Source: Alcanivorax sp. DSM 26293 (lineage in GTDB: Bacteria > Pseudomonadota > Gammaproteobacteria > Pseudomonadales > Alcanivoracaceae). From it: a DNA stretch of 64,000 nt. Both the position numbers and the translations under genes were made by a program. Numbering within the stretch: the first letter of the stretch is position 1; every line of letters begins with the position of its first letter. A model generated the notes under the pieces. That model had not been told where the DNA came from. It made no database searches and saw only the letters and a list, made by a program, of their open reading frames with translations. Shown one piece after another: positions 53,781 through 62,654 of this stretch. Location: positions 22,224 through 86,223 of the forward strand of contig NZ_FNUM01000012.1 in NCBI RefSeq assembly GCF_900107995.1, read 5' to 3'.

Positions 53781-53936
53781 AGGAGCGAGTGACGAGTTTC
53801 GAGTAACGACGCGGGCCAGGATTGAGCAGGCCCGAAACGACCTCTTCGCGCACAACTGTCCGTGAATCGCGGCGAGACACAACCCCATACAACCAGAGCC
53901 AACTCGCGTCGCAACTCGGTACTCGTCACTCGCCTC
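53781..53936. repeat. Inverted repeat of 7-base units, CGAG type
   Basis: The left arm 53781-53815 (GGAGCGAG TGACGAG TTTCGAG TAACGAC) and right arm 53901-53936 (complement of AGGCGAG TGACGAG TACCGAG TTGCGAC) share the same register. About 85 bases lie between. The right arm ends at the base before the stop (53937) of the TauE-like gene. Confidence 0.88.
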
Positions 53937-54704
53937 TCAGCCCTGGATCGCCGCCGCCAGGCACACCGCCAGCACCATCACCAGCAGAATCCGCTTGAGC
54001 ACTGTCGGGGATACCCGGTGGGCGAAGCCTACGCCCAGGCGCACGCCCAGCAAGGTGCCGGCCGCCACCAGCAGGCCGGGCAGCCAGGCCACCTGGTCCC
54101 GGGCCACAAAAATGCCCAGCGCCAGCACGGTGAAACTGCCGGTGATGGCCAGCTTGAGCGCGTTGCCGCGGAGCAGGTCATAACGCAACTGTCCCACCAG
54201 AACGGCAATCAACACAAACCCTACCCCTGCCTGCACAAAGCCCCCATAGGCACCACAGAAGAACAAGCCGAGCCAGCCGGCTACAGAGTCGTTGGGTTGC
54301 AGTGGCACTTCATTCTCAGCCGGTGACATCTGGTTGGGTTTGAACACCATGATCAGGGCCACCACCACCAGGGTAGTCAGCAATACCGGTTTGAGGATGC
54401 TCTCCGGCAAATAGGACGCTGCCAGCGTGCCAACCAGGGTACCCAGCAGACAGGGCACCAGAATGGCCGGCAGCGGTTTGAACGGCATGGTGCCGCGCTT
54501 GTTGAACTGCCGCACCGCCTCCACGCTCTGTATCAGCACCCCCACCCGCATGGTGCCGTTGGCCAATGCCGCACTCATGCCACTGAGCATCAGCAACGGT
54601 AGGATCAACAAGCCACCGCCCCCGGCCAGGGTATTGATAAACCCGGCCAATACACCGGCACCCAGCATGGCCGCCGCCAGCCAGGGATCAGACAGGTATT
54701 CCAT
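53937..54704 (-). CDS. TauE/SafE-family membrane protein (anion or sulfite exporter-like)
   Basis: A 255-residue polytopic protein with about eight transmembrane segments. MEYLSDPWLAAAMLGAGVLAGFINTLAGGGGLLILPLLM carries the family GGGG motif near residues 28-31, and FFCGAYGGFVQAGVGFVLIAVLVG repeats the pattern in the second half. ATG at 54704 is preferred over the open frame starting at 54770, which adds a non-membrane stretch. It lies between recX and alaS in the same direction. Substrate unknown. Confidence 0.85.
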   Translation of the reverse strand: MEYLSDPWLAAAMLGAGVLAGFINTLAGGGGLLILPLLMLSGMSAALANGTMRVGVLIQSVEAVRQFNKRGTMPFKPLPAILVPCLLGTLVGTLAASYLPESILKPVLLTTLVVVALIMVFKPNQMSPAENEVPLQPNDSVAGWLGLFFCGAYGGFVQAGVGFVLIAVLVGQLRYDLLRGNALKLAITGSFTVLALGIFVARDQVAWLPGLLVAAGTLLGVRLGVGFAHRVSPTVLKRILLVMVLAVCLAAAIQG

Positions 54705-54807
54705 GGGAGATCTCACACAAGACGCAAAAGCGAAGGATACGCCTTGAACCGAATTCAAACCAAGCGGCAAATTACCGAGGGATCCGCTTCTTCACACAAA
54801 CCGGCCC

Positions 54808-54891
54808 CGTTGGAGCTTTGCTCGCAAAGCGAAGACTTCAGCAGGCACCGGGATTCATTCTCCCCTTCGCCTTGCGAGCAAGGCTCCAACG
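54808..54891. repeat. GTTGGAGC-type inverted repeat
   Basis: The left arm 54808-54834 (CGTTGGAGCTTTGCTCGC onward) pairs with 54865-54891 (ending GAGCAAGGCTCCAACG) with few mismatches. The pair lies between recX and the TauE-like gene, 43 bases before the recX stop codon. Confidence 0.82.
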
Positions 54892-54934
54892 AAGTAAGGA
54901 ATGCAGTGATGGGGAACACGAAGTGAAGGACGTA

Positions 54935-55402
54935 CTACAGCTCATCCTCCGGAGAACACTCCAGTGCAGCAAAACTCTGTTCGGCGTCGAAACCCCGCTG
55001 TTGCAGGAAACGCAGCTGGCGGGCTTTCTCTTTCTGGTCCTTGCCCGGGTACTGACGAAAGCGCCGGGCCCGCACCTCCCGGGCCAGGGCAAACCAGTCC
55101 ACCTCTGCCGCCTCCAGAGCCTGGGCGATCAGTTCATTGTCCACGCCCTTGAGTTGCAGCTCCTGACGGATTCGCAGAGCGCCCTGCCCCCGCTCGATCC
55201 TGGAACGCACAAAAAAACCGGCAAAGCGCCGGTCGTCGATAAAGCCATGTTCTTCACACCAGGCCATCACCGTGTTCAGCGCCGGATGCTCACCCACCTT
55301 TTGACGCAGCTTGGTCTCCAGCTCGCGGCGGGCGTGATCCCGACGCGCCAGCAGGCCCACGGCCCGCTGGCGCAATTCGGATTCAGTGAGCGGTTCACTC
55401 AT
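54935..55402 (-). CDS. recX: Recombination regulator RecX
   Basis: A modulator that binds RecA filaments, 155 residues. ATG at 55402 is chosen because it overlaps the recA stop by 8 bases and the protein then starts [32 protein letters not shown], the usual RecX pattern. The three-helix repeats continue with [38 protein letters not shown] and [10 protein letters not shown]. It is co-transcribed with recA. Confidence 0.94.
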   Translation of the reverse strand: MSEPLTESELRQRAVGLLARRDHARRELETKLRQKVGEHPALNTVMAWCEEHGFIDDRRFAGFFVRSRIERGQGALRIRQELQLKGVDNELIAQALEAAEVDWFALAREVRARRFRQYPGKDQKEKARQLRFLQQRGFDAEQSFAALECSPEDEL

Positions 55403-56432
55403 TACCGACTTCAGCTTCCTCTTCCTTGGTAGCCGGCGCCTCAGTGGGATCCGGCAGCAAGCGCGCACGGATTTCCTGCTCGATTTCCTCGGCAATGGCC
55501 GGATTCTCCCGCAGGAAGTCACAGGCATTCTGTTTGCCCTGACCGATCTTGTCGCCCTTGTAGGCGTACCAGGCACCGGACTTGTCTACCAGGCCCTGTT
55601 GTACGCCCAGGTCCAGCACTTCACCCAGCTGGTTGATCCCCTGGCCGTAGAGAATCTGGAATTCGGCCTGACGGAACGGCGGCGATACCTTGTTCTTCAC
55701 CACCTTGACCCGGGTTTCGTTACCGGTGACTTCATCACCCTGCTTCACCGCACCGATACGACGGATATCGAGGCGCACGGAGGAGTAGAACTTGAGGGCG
55801 TTACCGCCGGTGGTGGTTTCCGGGTTACCGAACATCACACCGATCTTCATACGGATCTGGTTGATGAACACCACCAGGGTATTGGCATTTTTCACGTTAC
55901 CGGTGATCTTGCGCAGGGCCTGGCTCATCAGGCGGGCCTGCAGGCCCACGTGGGCATCGCCCATCTCGCCTTCGATTTCCGCCTTGGGCACCAGGGCCGC
56001 CACGGAATCCACGATCACCACGTCCACGGCGCCGGAACGTACCAGCATGTCGGTGATTTCCAGCGCCTGCTCGCCGGTGTCGGGCTGGGACACGATCAGG
56101 TCATCCACGTTGACACCCAGTTTCTCCGCGTAGTCCGGGTCCAGCGCGTGCTCCGCATCCACGAAGGCACAGGTGGCGCCTTTTTTCTGCGCCTGGGCAA
56201 TCACGCTGAGGGTCAGGGTAGTTTTACCGGAGGATTCCGGCCCGTAGATTTCCACGATACGCCCTTTCGGCAGACCGCCAATTCCCAGAGCGATGTCCAG
56301 CCCCAGAGAGCCGGTGGAAATGGACGGCATGCGCTCGCGCTTGCGATCGCCCATGCGCATGACGGAACCCTTGCCGAATTGACGCTCGATCTGTGACAGC
56401 GCCGCAGACAGCGCCTTACCTTTATCGCTCAT
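55395..56432 (-). CDS. recA: Recombinase RecA
   Basis: The central strand-exchange and SOS co-protease, 345 residues. ATG at 56432 ([20 protein letters not shown]) has GGAGAGGGG upstream; the frame extends ten codons further without reason. Walker A is GPESSGKT at residues 64-71, Walker B is in [10 protein letters not shown], and loops L1 and L2 are present ([22 protein letters not shown]). A LexA-type box lies about 90 bases upstream. Confidence 0.98.
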   Translation of the reverse strand: MSDKGKALSAALSQIERQFGKGSVMRMGDRKRERMPSISTGSLGLDIALGIGGLPKGRIVEIYGPESSGKTTLTLSVIAQAQKKGATCAFVDAEHALDPDYAEKLGVNVDDLIVSQPDTGEQALEITDMLVRSGAVDVVIVDSVAALVPKAEIEGEMGDAHVGLQARLMSQALRKITGNVKNANTLVVFINQIRMKIGVMFGNPETTTGGNALKFYSSVRLDIRRIGAVKQGDEVTGNETRVKVVKNKVSPPFRQAEFQILYGQGINQLGEVLDLGVQQGLVDKSGAWYAYKGDKIGQGKQNACDFLRENPAIAEEIEQEIRARLLPDPTEAPATKEEEAEVGNE

Positions 56433-56513
56433 GTGACCCCTCTCCGTTAACTGGTGCGTCATTCATTGACGGCGACCGTATTGTGCCTTGCCGTATCTGG
56501 CCTTTTAGCCAGC

Positions 56514-56531
56514 ACTGACAATATGGACAGT
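56514..56531 (-). promoter_or_regulatory. LexA-type SOS box and overlapping promoter of recA
   Basis: The minus strand reads ACTGTCCATATTGTCAGT, one change in the half sites from ACTGT-N8-ACAGT. A candidate -35 TTGTCA overlaps its right half, with AGATAC 17 bases further as -10. Transcription would start about 65 bases before the recA ATG. Confidence 0.7.
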
Positions 56532-56702
56532 ATTATGAACAGCTATTGCGGCTCATTGCAACCCCGGCAACCGGGACCGCTTGCAGGCTGATGCGTTGTT
56601 GCCATCATCAGTGCGGTAAATCGTTGATTTTCCATGCCCATGGCCTTGTCTGAAGCATCGTCGATGCCCGGCAAGGTAGGCGTGAAAGGTGTCACCCGGC
56701 GC

Positions 56703-57221
56703 TCAAGGCCCGGTGAATGATGACGATTGTGGCGACTTCAGGCGCGCATTCAAGCCCCGAATGGCTTCCACAATCGTCTGCTGACGGACGGCATCCCGGT
56801 CACCGGAAAAATGAAAACACTGCGCCTCGGCCTGTCCATTGTGGTGCCCCCAGGCAATCCATACCGTCCCCACGGGCTTGTCAGGAGAGCCGCCCTCCGG
56901 CCCGGCGATGCCGGTGACGGCCATGCTTACCTGTCCTCGGGAATGCCTTACCGCACCCAGCGCCATCTCCAGTGCGGTGTCTTCACTGACCGCGCCGGTA
57001 CGCTCCAGGGTGGCGCTCTGCACCCCGAGCATCTCCTGCTTGGCCTCATTGGAATAAGTCACAAAACCCCGCTCGAACCAGCGGGAAGACCCGGCAAGGG
57101 CTGTCAACGCCTGGGCAATGCCGCCCCCGGTGCAGGATTCCGCCGTAACGACCATGATCGATTGCTGGATCAGCTGCTCTGCCAGTTGCCGCACGGCCTG
57201 GGCGATGTCGTCGTGATGCAC
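56703..57221 (-). CDS. pncC: Nicotinamide-nucleotide amidohydrolase (CinA C-terminal family)
   Basis: A stand-alone CinA C-terminal domain protein of 172 residues that deamidates NMN in pyridine nucleotide salvage. GTG at 57221 has GGAG 5-6 bases upstream and gives VHHDDIAQAVRQLAEQL, matching the family start. The motifs VVTAESCTGGGIAQALTALAGSSRWFERGFVTYSNEAK, AVTGIAGPEGGSPDKPVGTVWIA and DRDAVRQQTI are diagnostic. It lies upstream of recA in the same direction, a very common order in gammaproteobacteria. Confidence 0.93.
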   Translation of the reverse strand: MHHDDIAQAVRQLAEQLIQQSIMVVTAESCTGGGIAQALTALAGSSRWFERGFVTYSNEAKQEMLGVQSATLERTGAVSEDTALEMALGAVRHSRGQVSMAVTGIAGPEGGSPDKPVGTVWIAWGHHNGQAEAQCFHFSGDRDAVRQQTIVEAIRGLNARLKSPQSSSFTGP

Positions 57222-57290
57222 GGTGTCTCCGAATATAATCCTGCCAGCGAACCCGCAAGATACCACCGCCGACCCGTACCGCCCAAGGCG

Positions 57291-58643
57291 CTATTCCAGC
57301 TCGGCCAACGAGGCCTCGAAATAATCCAGGAAGCGCTGGATATGCGGCAGGGTGTCACGGCAGCCGATCACCCCGAACTCCAGACTGTCCTTGTAACTGA
57401 CCACGGTGATATTCAGCGCATACCCGTGCAGCACCAGGGATACCGGGTAGGAGGCCAGCAACTCCGCTCCATTGAAGTACAAGGTGTCTTTTGGCCCCGG
57501 CACGTTGGAGATCACCAGGTTGAACATGGGGCTGACCCGGCCCGACAGGCCCGTCACCTGCCCCAAGGAGAGAGGCATGTTGGTCATCACCGTATAGGCG
57601 TCGATATCCGACTTCTGCATCTCACCCAGCCGGGTCTTCACCGCCTGCATGGATTCCTGGATGGCGACCAGGCGGCCCAGCGGGCTGGCAATGTGGGTGG
57701 CCAGGCTTACCTGTACCGTGGTGATGGCATTGCCACCGCCTTCGGCCTGGTCCGCGCTGCGCAGGGACACCGGCACCTGGGCCACCAGCGGCTCGGCGGG
57801 CAAGGCATCCAGCGTTTCCAGGTAACGGCGCATGGCGCCACCACACATGGCCAGAAAAATATCGTTGACGGTGCCGTTGTGTTTTTTTGCCGCGGCCTTG
57901 ATGCGCGGCAGCGACCAGGACTGGGCGGCGAACCGGCGGGCACCGGTAACGCGACGATTGAGCACCGTCTTGGGGGCCCGGTAGATGGTTTTCACATTAC
58001 TGTCTTTGGGCAGACGCAACAGATCCACCAGTTGCCCGGCACCCCGGCGCACACTGCCCGCCCCATCCAGCACCCCAGCCTTGGCAGCCACTGCCACGCT
58101 TTTCTTGCGGGGTTTCTTGCGCTTGTCCCATTCCCCGGACCAGGGCGCCGGCAGATTTTCATCGGCGCTGCTGGCCATCCGCGACTGCATCAGGTGCATG
58201 CCGGCCATGCCGTCCACCATGGAATGGTGCATCTTGGTATAAAGGGCGAAGCGGTTGCCCTCCAGGCCTTCGATCAGATAGCTCTCCCACAGGGGCCGCC
58301 CCGGATCCAGACGCTGGGCATGCAGCCGTGACACCAGCGCCAGCAACTCCCGCACCCGGCCAGGGCGCGGCAAAGCGGAGTGGCGTACGTGGTAATCAAT
58401 GTCAAAATTCCTGTCCTCCACCCAGGCCGCATCCAGTCGACCGGGCAGCCGTGACTGGATCTTCTGGCTGAAGGGCCGGCACACCCCATCCACTTCCACC
58501 ATGAAGCGGTAAACGCTTTCCATGTAGTCGCTGGGGGCATCCTCCGGTATCGCAAACAGGGCCAAGCCGCCCACATGCATGGGGGTTTCCCGGGTTTCCA
58601 TCATCAGCCAGCCGGAATCCATAATGGATAATTTTCGCGCCAT
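57291..58643 (-). CDS. atfA2: Bifunctional wax ester synthase/diacylglycerol acyltransferase, AtfA2-like
   Basis: Forms wax esters and triacylglycerols from acyl-CoA and fatty alcohols or diacylglycerol, for storage lipid; 450 residues. ATG at 58643 gives MARKLSIMDSGWLMMETRETP, which I recall as the start of A. borkumensis AtfA2. The active-site motif HHSMVDG is at residues 139-145, with PLWE near 117-120 and the SNVPGP segment in the C-terminal domain. The frame extends 18 codons upstream without family match. It is a peripheral membrane enzyme at lipid bodies in studied cases. Confidence 0.92.
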   Translation of the reverse strand: MARKLSIMDSGWLMMETRETPMHVGGLALFAIPEDAPSDYMESVYRFMVEVDGVCRPFSQKIQSRLPGRLDAAWVEDRNFDIDYHVRHSALPRPGRVRELLALVSRLHAQRLDPGRPLWESYLIEGLEGNRFALYTKMHHSMVDGMAGMHLMQSRMASSADENLPAPWSGEWDKRKKPRKKSVAVAAKAGVLDGAGSVRRGAGQLVDLLRLPKDSNVKTIYRAPKTVLNRRVTGARRFAAQSWSLPRIKAAAKKHNGTVNDIFLAMCGGAMRRYLETLDALPAEPLVAQVPVSLRSADQAEGGGNAITTVQVSLATHIASPLGRLVAIQESMQAVKTRLGEMQKSDIDAYTVMTNMPLSLGQVTGLSGRVSPMFNLVISNVPGPKDTLYFNGAELLASYPVSLVLHGYALNITVVSYKDSLEFGVIGCRDTLPHIQRFLDYFEASLAELE

Positions 58644-59033
58644 CCCGATCTCCTTATTGTTATGGGCCACGGTCGATACTGGTGCCGTGACGATCAACTG
58701 CCAATAGCCAAATCATCCATATTCATGGCGAAACAGCATTATGAGATTCGTTGCGTTTGGTTATTTGGCATGGCCGTCAGCGCCCTGCCCTGTCCTCCCG
58801 ACGCGCTGGTTCACAGCACGCTGGACAAAATAACCGGCTCTGCTAATCTCACTCCATGAATCTCGTTCGCCCTACTACTGCTGTCACTGACGGCTTCATG
58901 CCTTATTCCACTGCCGGCGCTTTCGCGCAGGTTGCGAGCACCCCTGCCTTTCTCTCCTGACGCCGAACATCCGATGACACACCGGGGTTCGGCGACCCGG
59001 CAAAACCACTGTTAACACCGTCAGGAGAACACC
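58644..59033. promoter_or_regulatory. Divergent region between atfA2 and rnk
   Basis: This 390-base region must carry the atfA2 promoter (minus) and the rnk promoter (plus). For the plus strand TGGACA (58822-58827) and TAATCT (58844-58849) are 16 bases apart. A GC-rich hairpin CGCCGAAC/GTTCGGCG spans 58961-58994 ahead of the rnk ribosome site. A small possible ORF lies between them (separate entry). The atfA2 promoter was not located. Confidence 0.45.
58856..58960 (+). CDS. Possible 34-residue leader ORF before rnk
   Basis: ATG at 58856 opens a 34-codon frame (MNLVRPTTAVTDGFMPYSTA onward) that ends at 58960, one base before a perfect 8-base hairpin. It has no Shine-Dalgarno, and the start coincides with the predicted transcription start of the candidate promoter, so it would be leaderless. 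It may be chance. Confidence 0.25.
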   Translation: MNLVRPTTAVTDGFMPYSTAGAFAQVASTPAFLS

Positions 59034-59414
59034 ATGAACACACTACCCCCTATTACCGTCAGTACCACAGACCGTGACCGCCTGTTTGCCGTGCTGGATA
59101 ACTTCAAGGGCGACTCGGACCAGATCGATTACCTTTACGATGAACTGGCCCGGGCCAATATTGTGGAGGCGGGCGCCATGCCGGAGGACGTGGTTACCCT
59201 CGGCAGCCGCCTGCGGTTTCGCAATGTTGCCACCGGCAGGGAGCATGAAAGAGTGCTGACCCTGCCCCACGAAACACAGACCGTCAGCGACGCCATTTCC
59301 ATTCTGACCCCTGCCGGTGCGGCCCTTTTAGGCCTGAAGGTAGGTGGCGAGATACGCTGGCCGCACCAAGGCCATTTTTTGCGTTTACAGCTGCTGTCCG
59401 TAAGCCGGACATAA
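59034..59414 (+). CDS. rnk: Rnk, regulator of nucleoside diphosphate kinase (GreA/B-related)
   Basis: A 126-residue protein. The N-terminal helical hairpin is short (ITVSTTDRDRLFAVLDN) and the C-terminal domain is GreA/GreB-like (VVTLGSRLRFRNVATGREHERVLTLPHE, ISILTPAGAALLGLKVGGEIRW). Rnk binds RNA polymerase like Gre factors but lacks the cleavage tip. AGGAG lies 6 bases before the ATG. It precedes metY by 72 bases. Confidence 0.93.
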   Translation: MNTLPPITVSTTDRDRLFAVLDNFKGDSDQIDYLYDELARANIVEAGAMPEDVVTLGSRLRFRNVATGREHERVLTLPHETQTVSDAISILTPAGAALLGLKVGGEIRWPHQGHFLRLQLLSVSRT

Positions 59415-59486
59415 CGCCGGATAACCATTCCACAGTTTGATACGCTCTCACACTGACTCACTCACACAACAACACAAGGACTGCTC

Positions 59487-60761
59487 ATGAAGATGGAAAC
59501 CCTTGCAGTACGTGCCGGCTTTCAGGTGGATCCCACCACCAAGGCAGTGGTGACACCGATCTACCAGACCACGTCCTATGCCTTCGACAATACCCAGCAT
59601 GGGGCGGATCTGTTTGATCTGAAGGTACCCGGGAATATTTACACCCGCATCATGAACCCCACCAATGCGGTGCTGGAGGAACGGGTCGCGGCCATGGAAG
59701 GCGGCGTGGGCGCGCTGGCAGTGGCCTCCGGCATGGCCGCCATCGAATATGCGCTGGAAACCATCACCGAAGTGGGCGACAACATCGTCACCACCAGCAA
59801 ACTCTATGGTGGCACCTACAACTTCTTTGCCCACAGCCTGCCGCGCCGGGGCATTGAAGCCCGCTTTGTCAGCCACGATGATTTTGATGCCCTGGCTGCC
59901 GCCATTGATGACAACACCAAGGCCGTCTTCTGTGAGTCCGTGGGTAACCCGGCCGGCAACATCGTCGACATCGCCCGCCTGGCCGAGGTGGCCCACCAGG
60001 CCGGTGTGCCGCTGATCGTCGACAACACCGTGGCCACACCCTATCTGTGGCGGCCCATCGAACACGGTGCGGATATCGTGGTCCACTCGCTGACCAAATA
60101 CATGGGCGGGCACGGCAACTCCGTGGCCGGGGTAATTGTGGATTCCGGGAAATTCCCCTGGACCAAACACAAGGCGCGTTTCCGGGTATTGAATGAGCCG
60201 GATCCGTCCTACCACGGTGTGGTCTATACCGAAGCCCTCGGTGAAGCCGCCTTCATCGGCCGTGCCCGAGTGGCACCATTACGCAACACCGGTGCGGCCC
60301 TGAGCCCCATGAATACCTTCCTGATCCTGCAGGGCATTGAAACCCTGCCGCTGCGCATGGATCGTCACTGTGAAAACGCCCAGAAGGTGGCCGAGTTCCT
60401 GCGTGACCACCCCCAGGTCAACTGGGTGAACTACGCTGGCCTGCCGGAAAGCCCGGACAATGCGCTGGCACAGAAATATATGAACGGCCGCGCGTCCGGC
60501 ATTCTCAGCTTCGGCATCGAGGGCGGCCAGGAAGCCGGGGCGCGATTCATCGACGCCCTGCAACTGATCCTGCGCCTGGTGAACATTGGCGATGCCCGCT
60601 CCCTGGCGTGTCACCCGGCCTCCACCACTCACCGGCAGCTGGATGACAAGGAACTGGCCAACGCCGGCGTCAGCCGCGAGATGGTGCGCCTGTCCATCGG
60701 TATCGAGCACATTGACGATATCCTGGCAGACATCAGCCAGGCCCTGGACGCTGCACGCTAG
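59487..60761 (+). CDS. metY: O-acetylhomoserine sulfhydrylase (O-acetylhomoserine aminocarboxypropyltransferase)
   Basis: A PLP-dependent trans-sulfuration-family enzyme of 424 residues that makes homocysteine from O-acetylhomoserine and sulfide. The PLP Lys is in VVHSLTKYMGGHGNSVAG near residue 209. YTRIMNPTNAVLEERVAAMEGG, SGMAAIEYAL and SKLYGGTYNFF are typical. The long insert near residues 230-260 (KHKARFRVLNEPDPSYHG) and total length favour the sulfhydrylase class over cystathionine gamma-synthase. Confidence 0.93.
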   Translation: MKMETLAVRAGFQVDPTTKAVVTPIYQTTSYAFDNTQHGADLFDLKVPGNIYTRIMNPTNAVLEERVAAMEGGVGALAVASGMAAIEYALETITEVGDNIVTTSKLYGGTYNFFAHSLPRRGIEARFVSHDDFDALAAAIDDNTKAVFCESVGNPAGNIVDIARLAEVAHQAGVPLIVDNTVATPYLWRPIEHGADIVVHSLTKYMGGHGNSVAGVIVDSGKFPWTKHKARFRVLNEPDPSYHGVVYTEALGEAAFIGRARVAPLRNTGAALSPMNTFLILQGIETLPLRMDRHCENAQKVAEFLRDHPQVNWVNYAGLPESPDNALAQKYMNGRASGILSFGIEGGQEAGARFIDALQLILRLVNIGDARSLACHPASTTHRQLDDKELANAGVSREMVRLSIGIEHIDDILADISQALDAAR

Positions 60762-60796
60762 AAAGGGGCATAACAAGCACATTCACAGCCCCCCCC

Positions 60797-60826
60797 CGTT
60801 GGCGCTTTGCTCGCAAAGCGCCAACG
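60797..60826. repeat. Perfect GTTGGCGC-type palindrome after metY
   Basis: CGTTGGCGCTTTGC (60797-60810) and GCAAAGCGCCAACG (60813-60826) pair perfectly around a 2-base centre. It lies between convergent metY and the NYN gene. A related sequence occurs at 54.8 kb. It can fold in both DNA strands' transcripts. Confidence 0.85.
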
Positions 60827-60871
60827 GCAACCATACCGGCTTTGCCCCCAGCCCGACGATCGGCCTAATGG

Positions 60872-61345
60872 CTACAACAGAAGATCGTCGCCGATCGGGT
60901 GATACACCGACGCACTGTCAATCAGGGAACGGGCCGTCAGCGATTCCACCCCATAAACCTCTGTCCGCACACCGGGGTCAGCATTGATCCGCTCCAGCAG
61001 CACATCAAAATCGCCATCACCGGATAGCAACACCACGGTATCCACCTGCGGCGCCAGGGTCATCACATCCACGGCGATACCCACATCCCAGTCCCCTTTG
61101 CTGGAACCATCACTGCGCTGGATATAGGGCTTAAGCTTTACGGTAAAGCCAATGTGCTTGAGGGCATCCTGAAATTTGGTCTGGCCGTCATCGCCACGAT
61201 GGGTGGCATAGGCCATGGCGCTGACAACCTCCCCCTGACTACAGAGCTGTTCCCACAATGCGCGATAATTGAACTGTCGCCCAAAAGCCTGGCGAGTGGT
61301 GTAGTAAATATTTTGAACGTCGGCAAAAACGGCGATGCGGGACAT
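60872..61345 (-). CDS. NYN-domain (LabA/PIN-like) protein
   Basis: A 157-residue PIN-fold protein of the NYN/LabA group. ATG at 61345 gives MSRIAVFADVQNIYYTTRQAFG with the first acidic site (Asp9, Asn12). SKGDWDVGIAVDVMTL and VVLLSGDGDFDVLLERI supply the other conserved acids; the set matches proposed metal-dependent nuclease sites. Upstream residues in the open frame do not match the family. It is a single gene; the substrate is unknown but is expected to be RNA. Confidence 0.88.
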   Translation of the reverse strand: MSRIAVFADVQNIYYTTRQAFGRQFNYRALWEQLCSQGEVVSAMAYATHRGDDGQTKFQDALKHIGFTVKLKPYIQRSDGSSKGDWDVGIAVDVMTLAPQVDTVVLLSGDGDFDVLLERINADPGVRTEVYGVESLTARSLIDSASVYHPIGDDLLL

Positions 61346-61648
61346 TATGTCCCTCCGGATTATTGTTGTTGCATGGTGAGAATAAAGGCTTTTCGACACG
61401 CTGGGCAGCAAACTCTCTTTGTATCACCCGGTCCCTGAAAAGCATTGTATTCATGCATGATGAGGTGATTACCTTGCCCCGGCATCGCGGTATAGCACAA
61501 TGAGGATTTTCAACCATTCAACAGGCAAGCAGATCATACATATCGGGTTGCGCCTGAATGGCGTCACGTTTCAAGAATTTTTACCGGGGCTTTTCTTTTT
61601 CGACAAACAAGCCGGTCATTAAACGGACATCACAGACGTGAGCCGGAA
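61346..61648. other. Gene-free region between the NYN gene and the LysR regulator
   Basis: This 303-base region has no credible ORF on either strand. It contains the NYN promoter region (about 61346-61520, AT-rich) and the 3' end of the LysR gene. I see no clear terminator, repeat or RNA. Confidence 0.5.
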
Positions 61649-62554
61649 TCATTCCTCATCAAAGGACTCATAGAATTCCACAAGACTGTCAATCAGGGTT
61701 CTCACCGCGGGGAGGACACCCCGCCGTGACGGGAACACCACATGGATGATATCCCGATGTAACGCCCAGTGGGGCAGAACCCGCACCAGCTCACCGCGCT
61801 CCAGTTGTCTTTGCACCGTCAGTATGGGCAGCTGCACCACCCCAACTCCCGCCATGGCCGCACGGCGCAGGGCGATCATGTCCGTGGTCACAAAACGGGG
61901 CTGGTGAAAAACACTGATCTGGCTGCCGTCCTCGCCCCGTAACTCCCAGCGAAAATCCGGCCGCGGCGAACCCAGCCCCAGGCTGGGCCAAAGCTCCAGT
62001 TCTCGTGGATGGCACGGCATACCGAATTGCGCTACCAGCTCCGGGCTGGCAACCAGGGCAAGCCCCCTGTCGGATAGCACCCGCAGCCGCAAATCGCTGT
62101 CCTGCAGCGGGGGTGGGCGCACCCGAATGGCCACGTCCACCCCTTCATTGATCAGATCCACCCGGCGGTTGGTGGCCTCCAAATGGATGGTGATATGGGG
62201 GTATTTCCGCAGAAAGTCAGCAAGAAAAGGCCCGATATGCACATGCAACAGCGTGATCGGGCAGGTTAACCGAATCACGCCACGGGGCTCCGCCCGGACG
62301 GCATCAATCGCCTCCTGGGCCGATTCGGCTTCGATCAGCATGGCATTGCAGTGCTCGTAGTACTGCCCACCAATTTCAGTGACCGAAAATTGACGGCTCG
62401 ATCTGTTTAGCAAGCGAACGTCCAGACGCTCTTCCAGGGCGGCTACCCGCCGACTGAGCTTGGACTTGGGGACACCAATGGCCCGCCCCGCCGGGGCAAA
62501 ACCGCCGTATTCCACCACCTTGGCGAAGTAATACAGGTCGTTAAGGTCTTCCAT
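61649..62554 (-). CDS. LysR-family transcriptional regulator
   Basis: A 301-residue regulator. The N-terminal helix-turn-helix is MEDLNDLYYFAKVVEYGGFAPAGRAIGVPKSKLSRRVAALEERLDVRLLNRSSRQFSVTEIG. The C-terminal effector domain has GVIRLTCPITLLHVHIGPFLADFLRKYPHITIHLEATNRRVDLINEGVDVAIRV. It is divergent from the pirin gene, the usual arrangement for control of a pirin-hydrolase pair. The effector is unknown. Confidence 0.95.
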   Translation of the reverse strand: MEDLNDLYYFAKVVEYGGFAPAGRAIGVPKSKLSRRVAALEERLDVRLLNRSSRQFSVTEIGGQYYEHCNAMLIEAESAQEAIDAVRAEPRGVIRLTCPITLLHVHIGPFLADFLRKYPHITIHLEATNRRVDLINEGVDVAIRVRPPPLQDSDLRLRVLSDRGLALVASPELVAQFGMPCHPRELELWPSLGLGSPRPDFRWELRGEDGSQISVFHQPRFVTTDMIALRRAAMAGVGVVQLPILTVQRQLERGELVRVLPHWALHRDIIHVVFPSRRGVLPAVRTLIDSLVEFYESFDEE

Positions 62555-62654
62555 TTATCGTTCCAAAAATGCAACGCTGCATCACGATTTTGCCACCTAT
62601 TAGCGGAAACGTTCCATCCTTATCATTCATAGCAGATTGATAAGGAGGCCGTCG

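Noticed and set aside
57291..58643. Annotating the HxxxDG protein at 22.8-23.8 kb as a second wax ester synthase
   Set aside because: It shares the superfamily motif but is only 319 residues, lacks PLWE and the N-terminal domain, so a condensation-type acyltransferase is the safer call.
58662..58859. A 65-codon plus-strand frame near atfA2
   Set aside because: It runs through the divergent promoter region without a ribosome site and overlaps the atfA2 start antisense.
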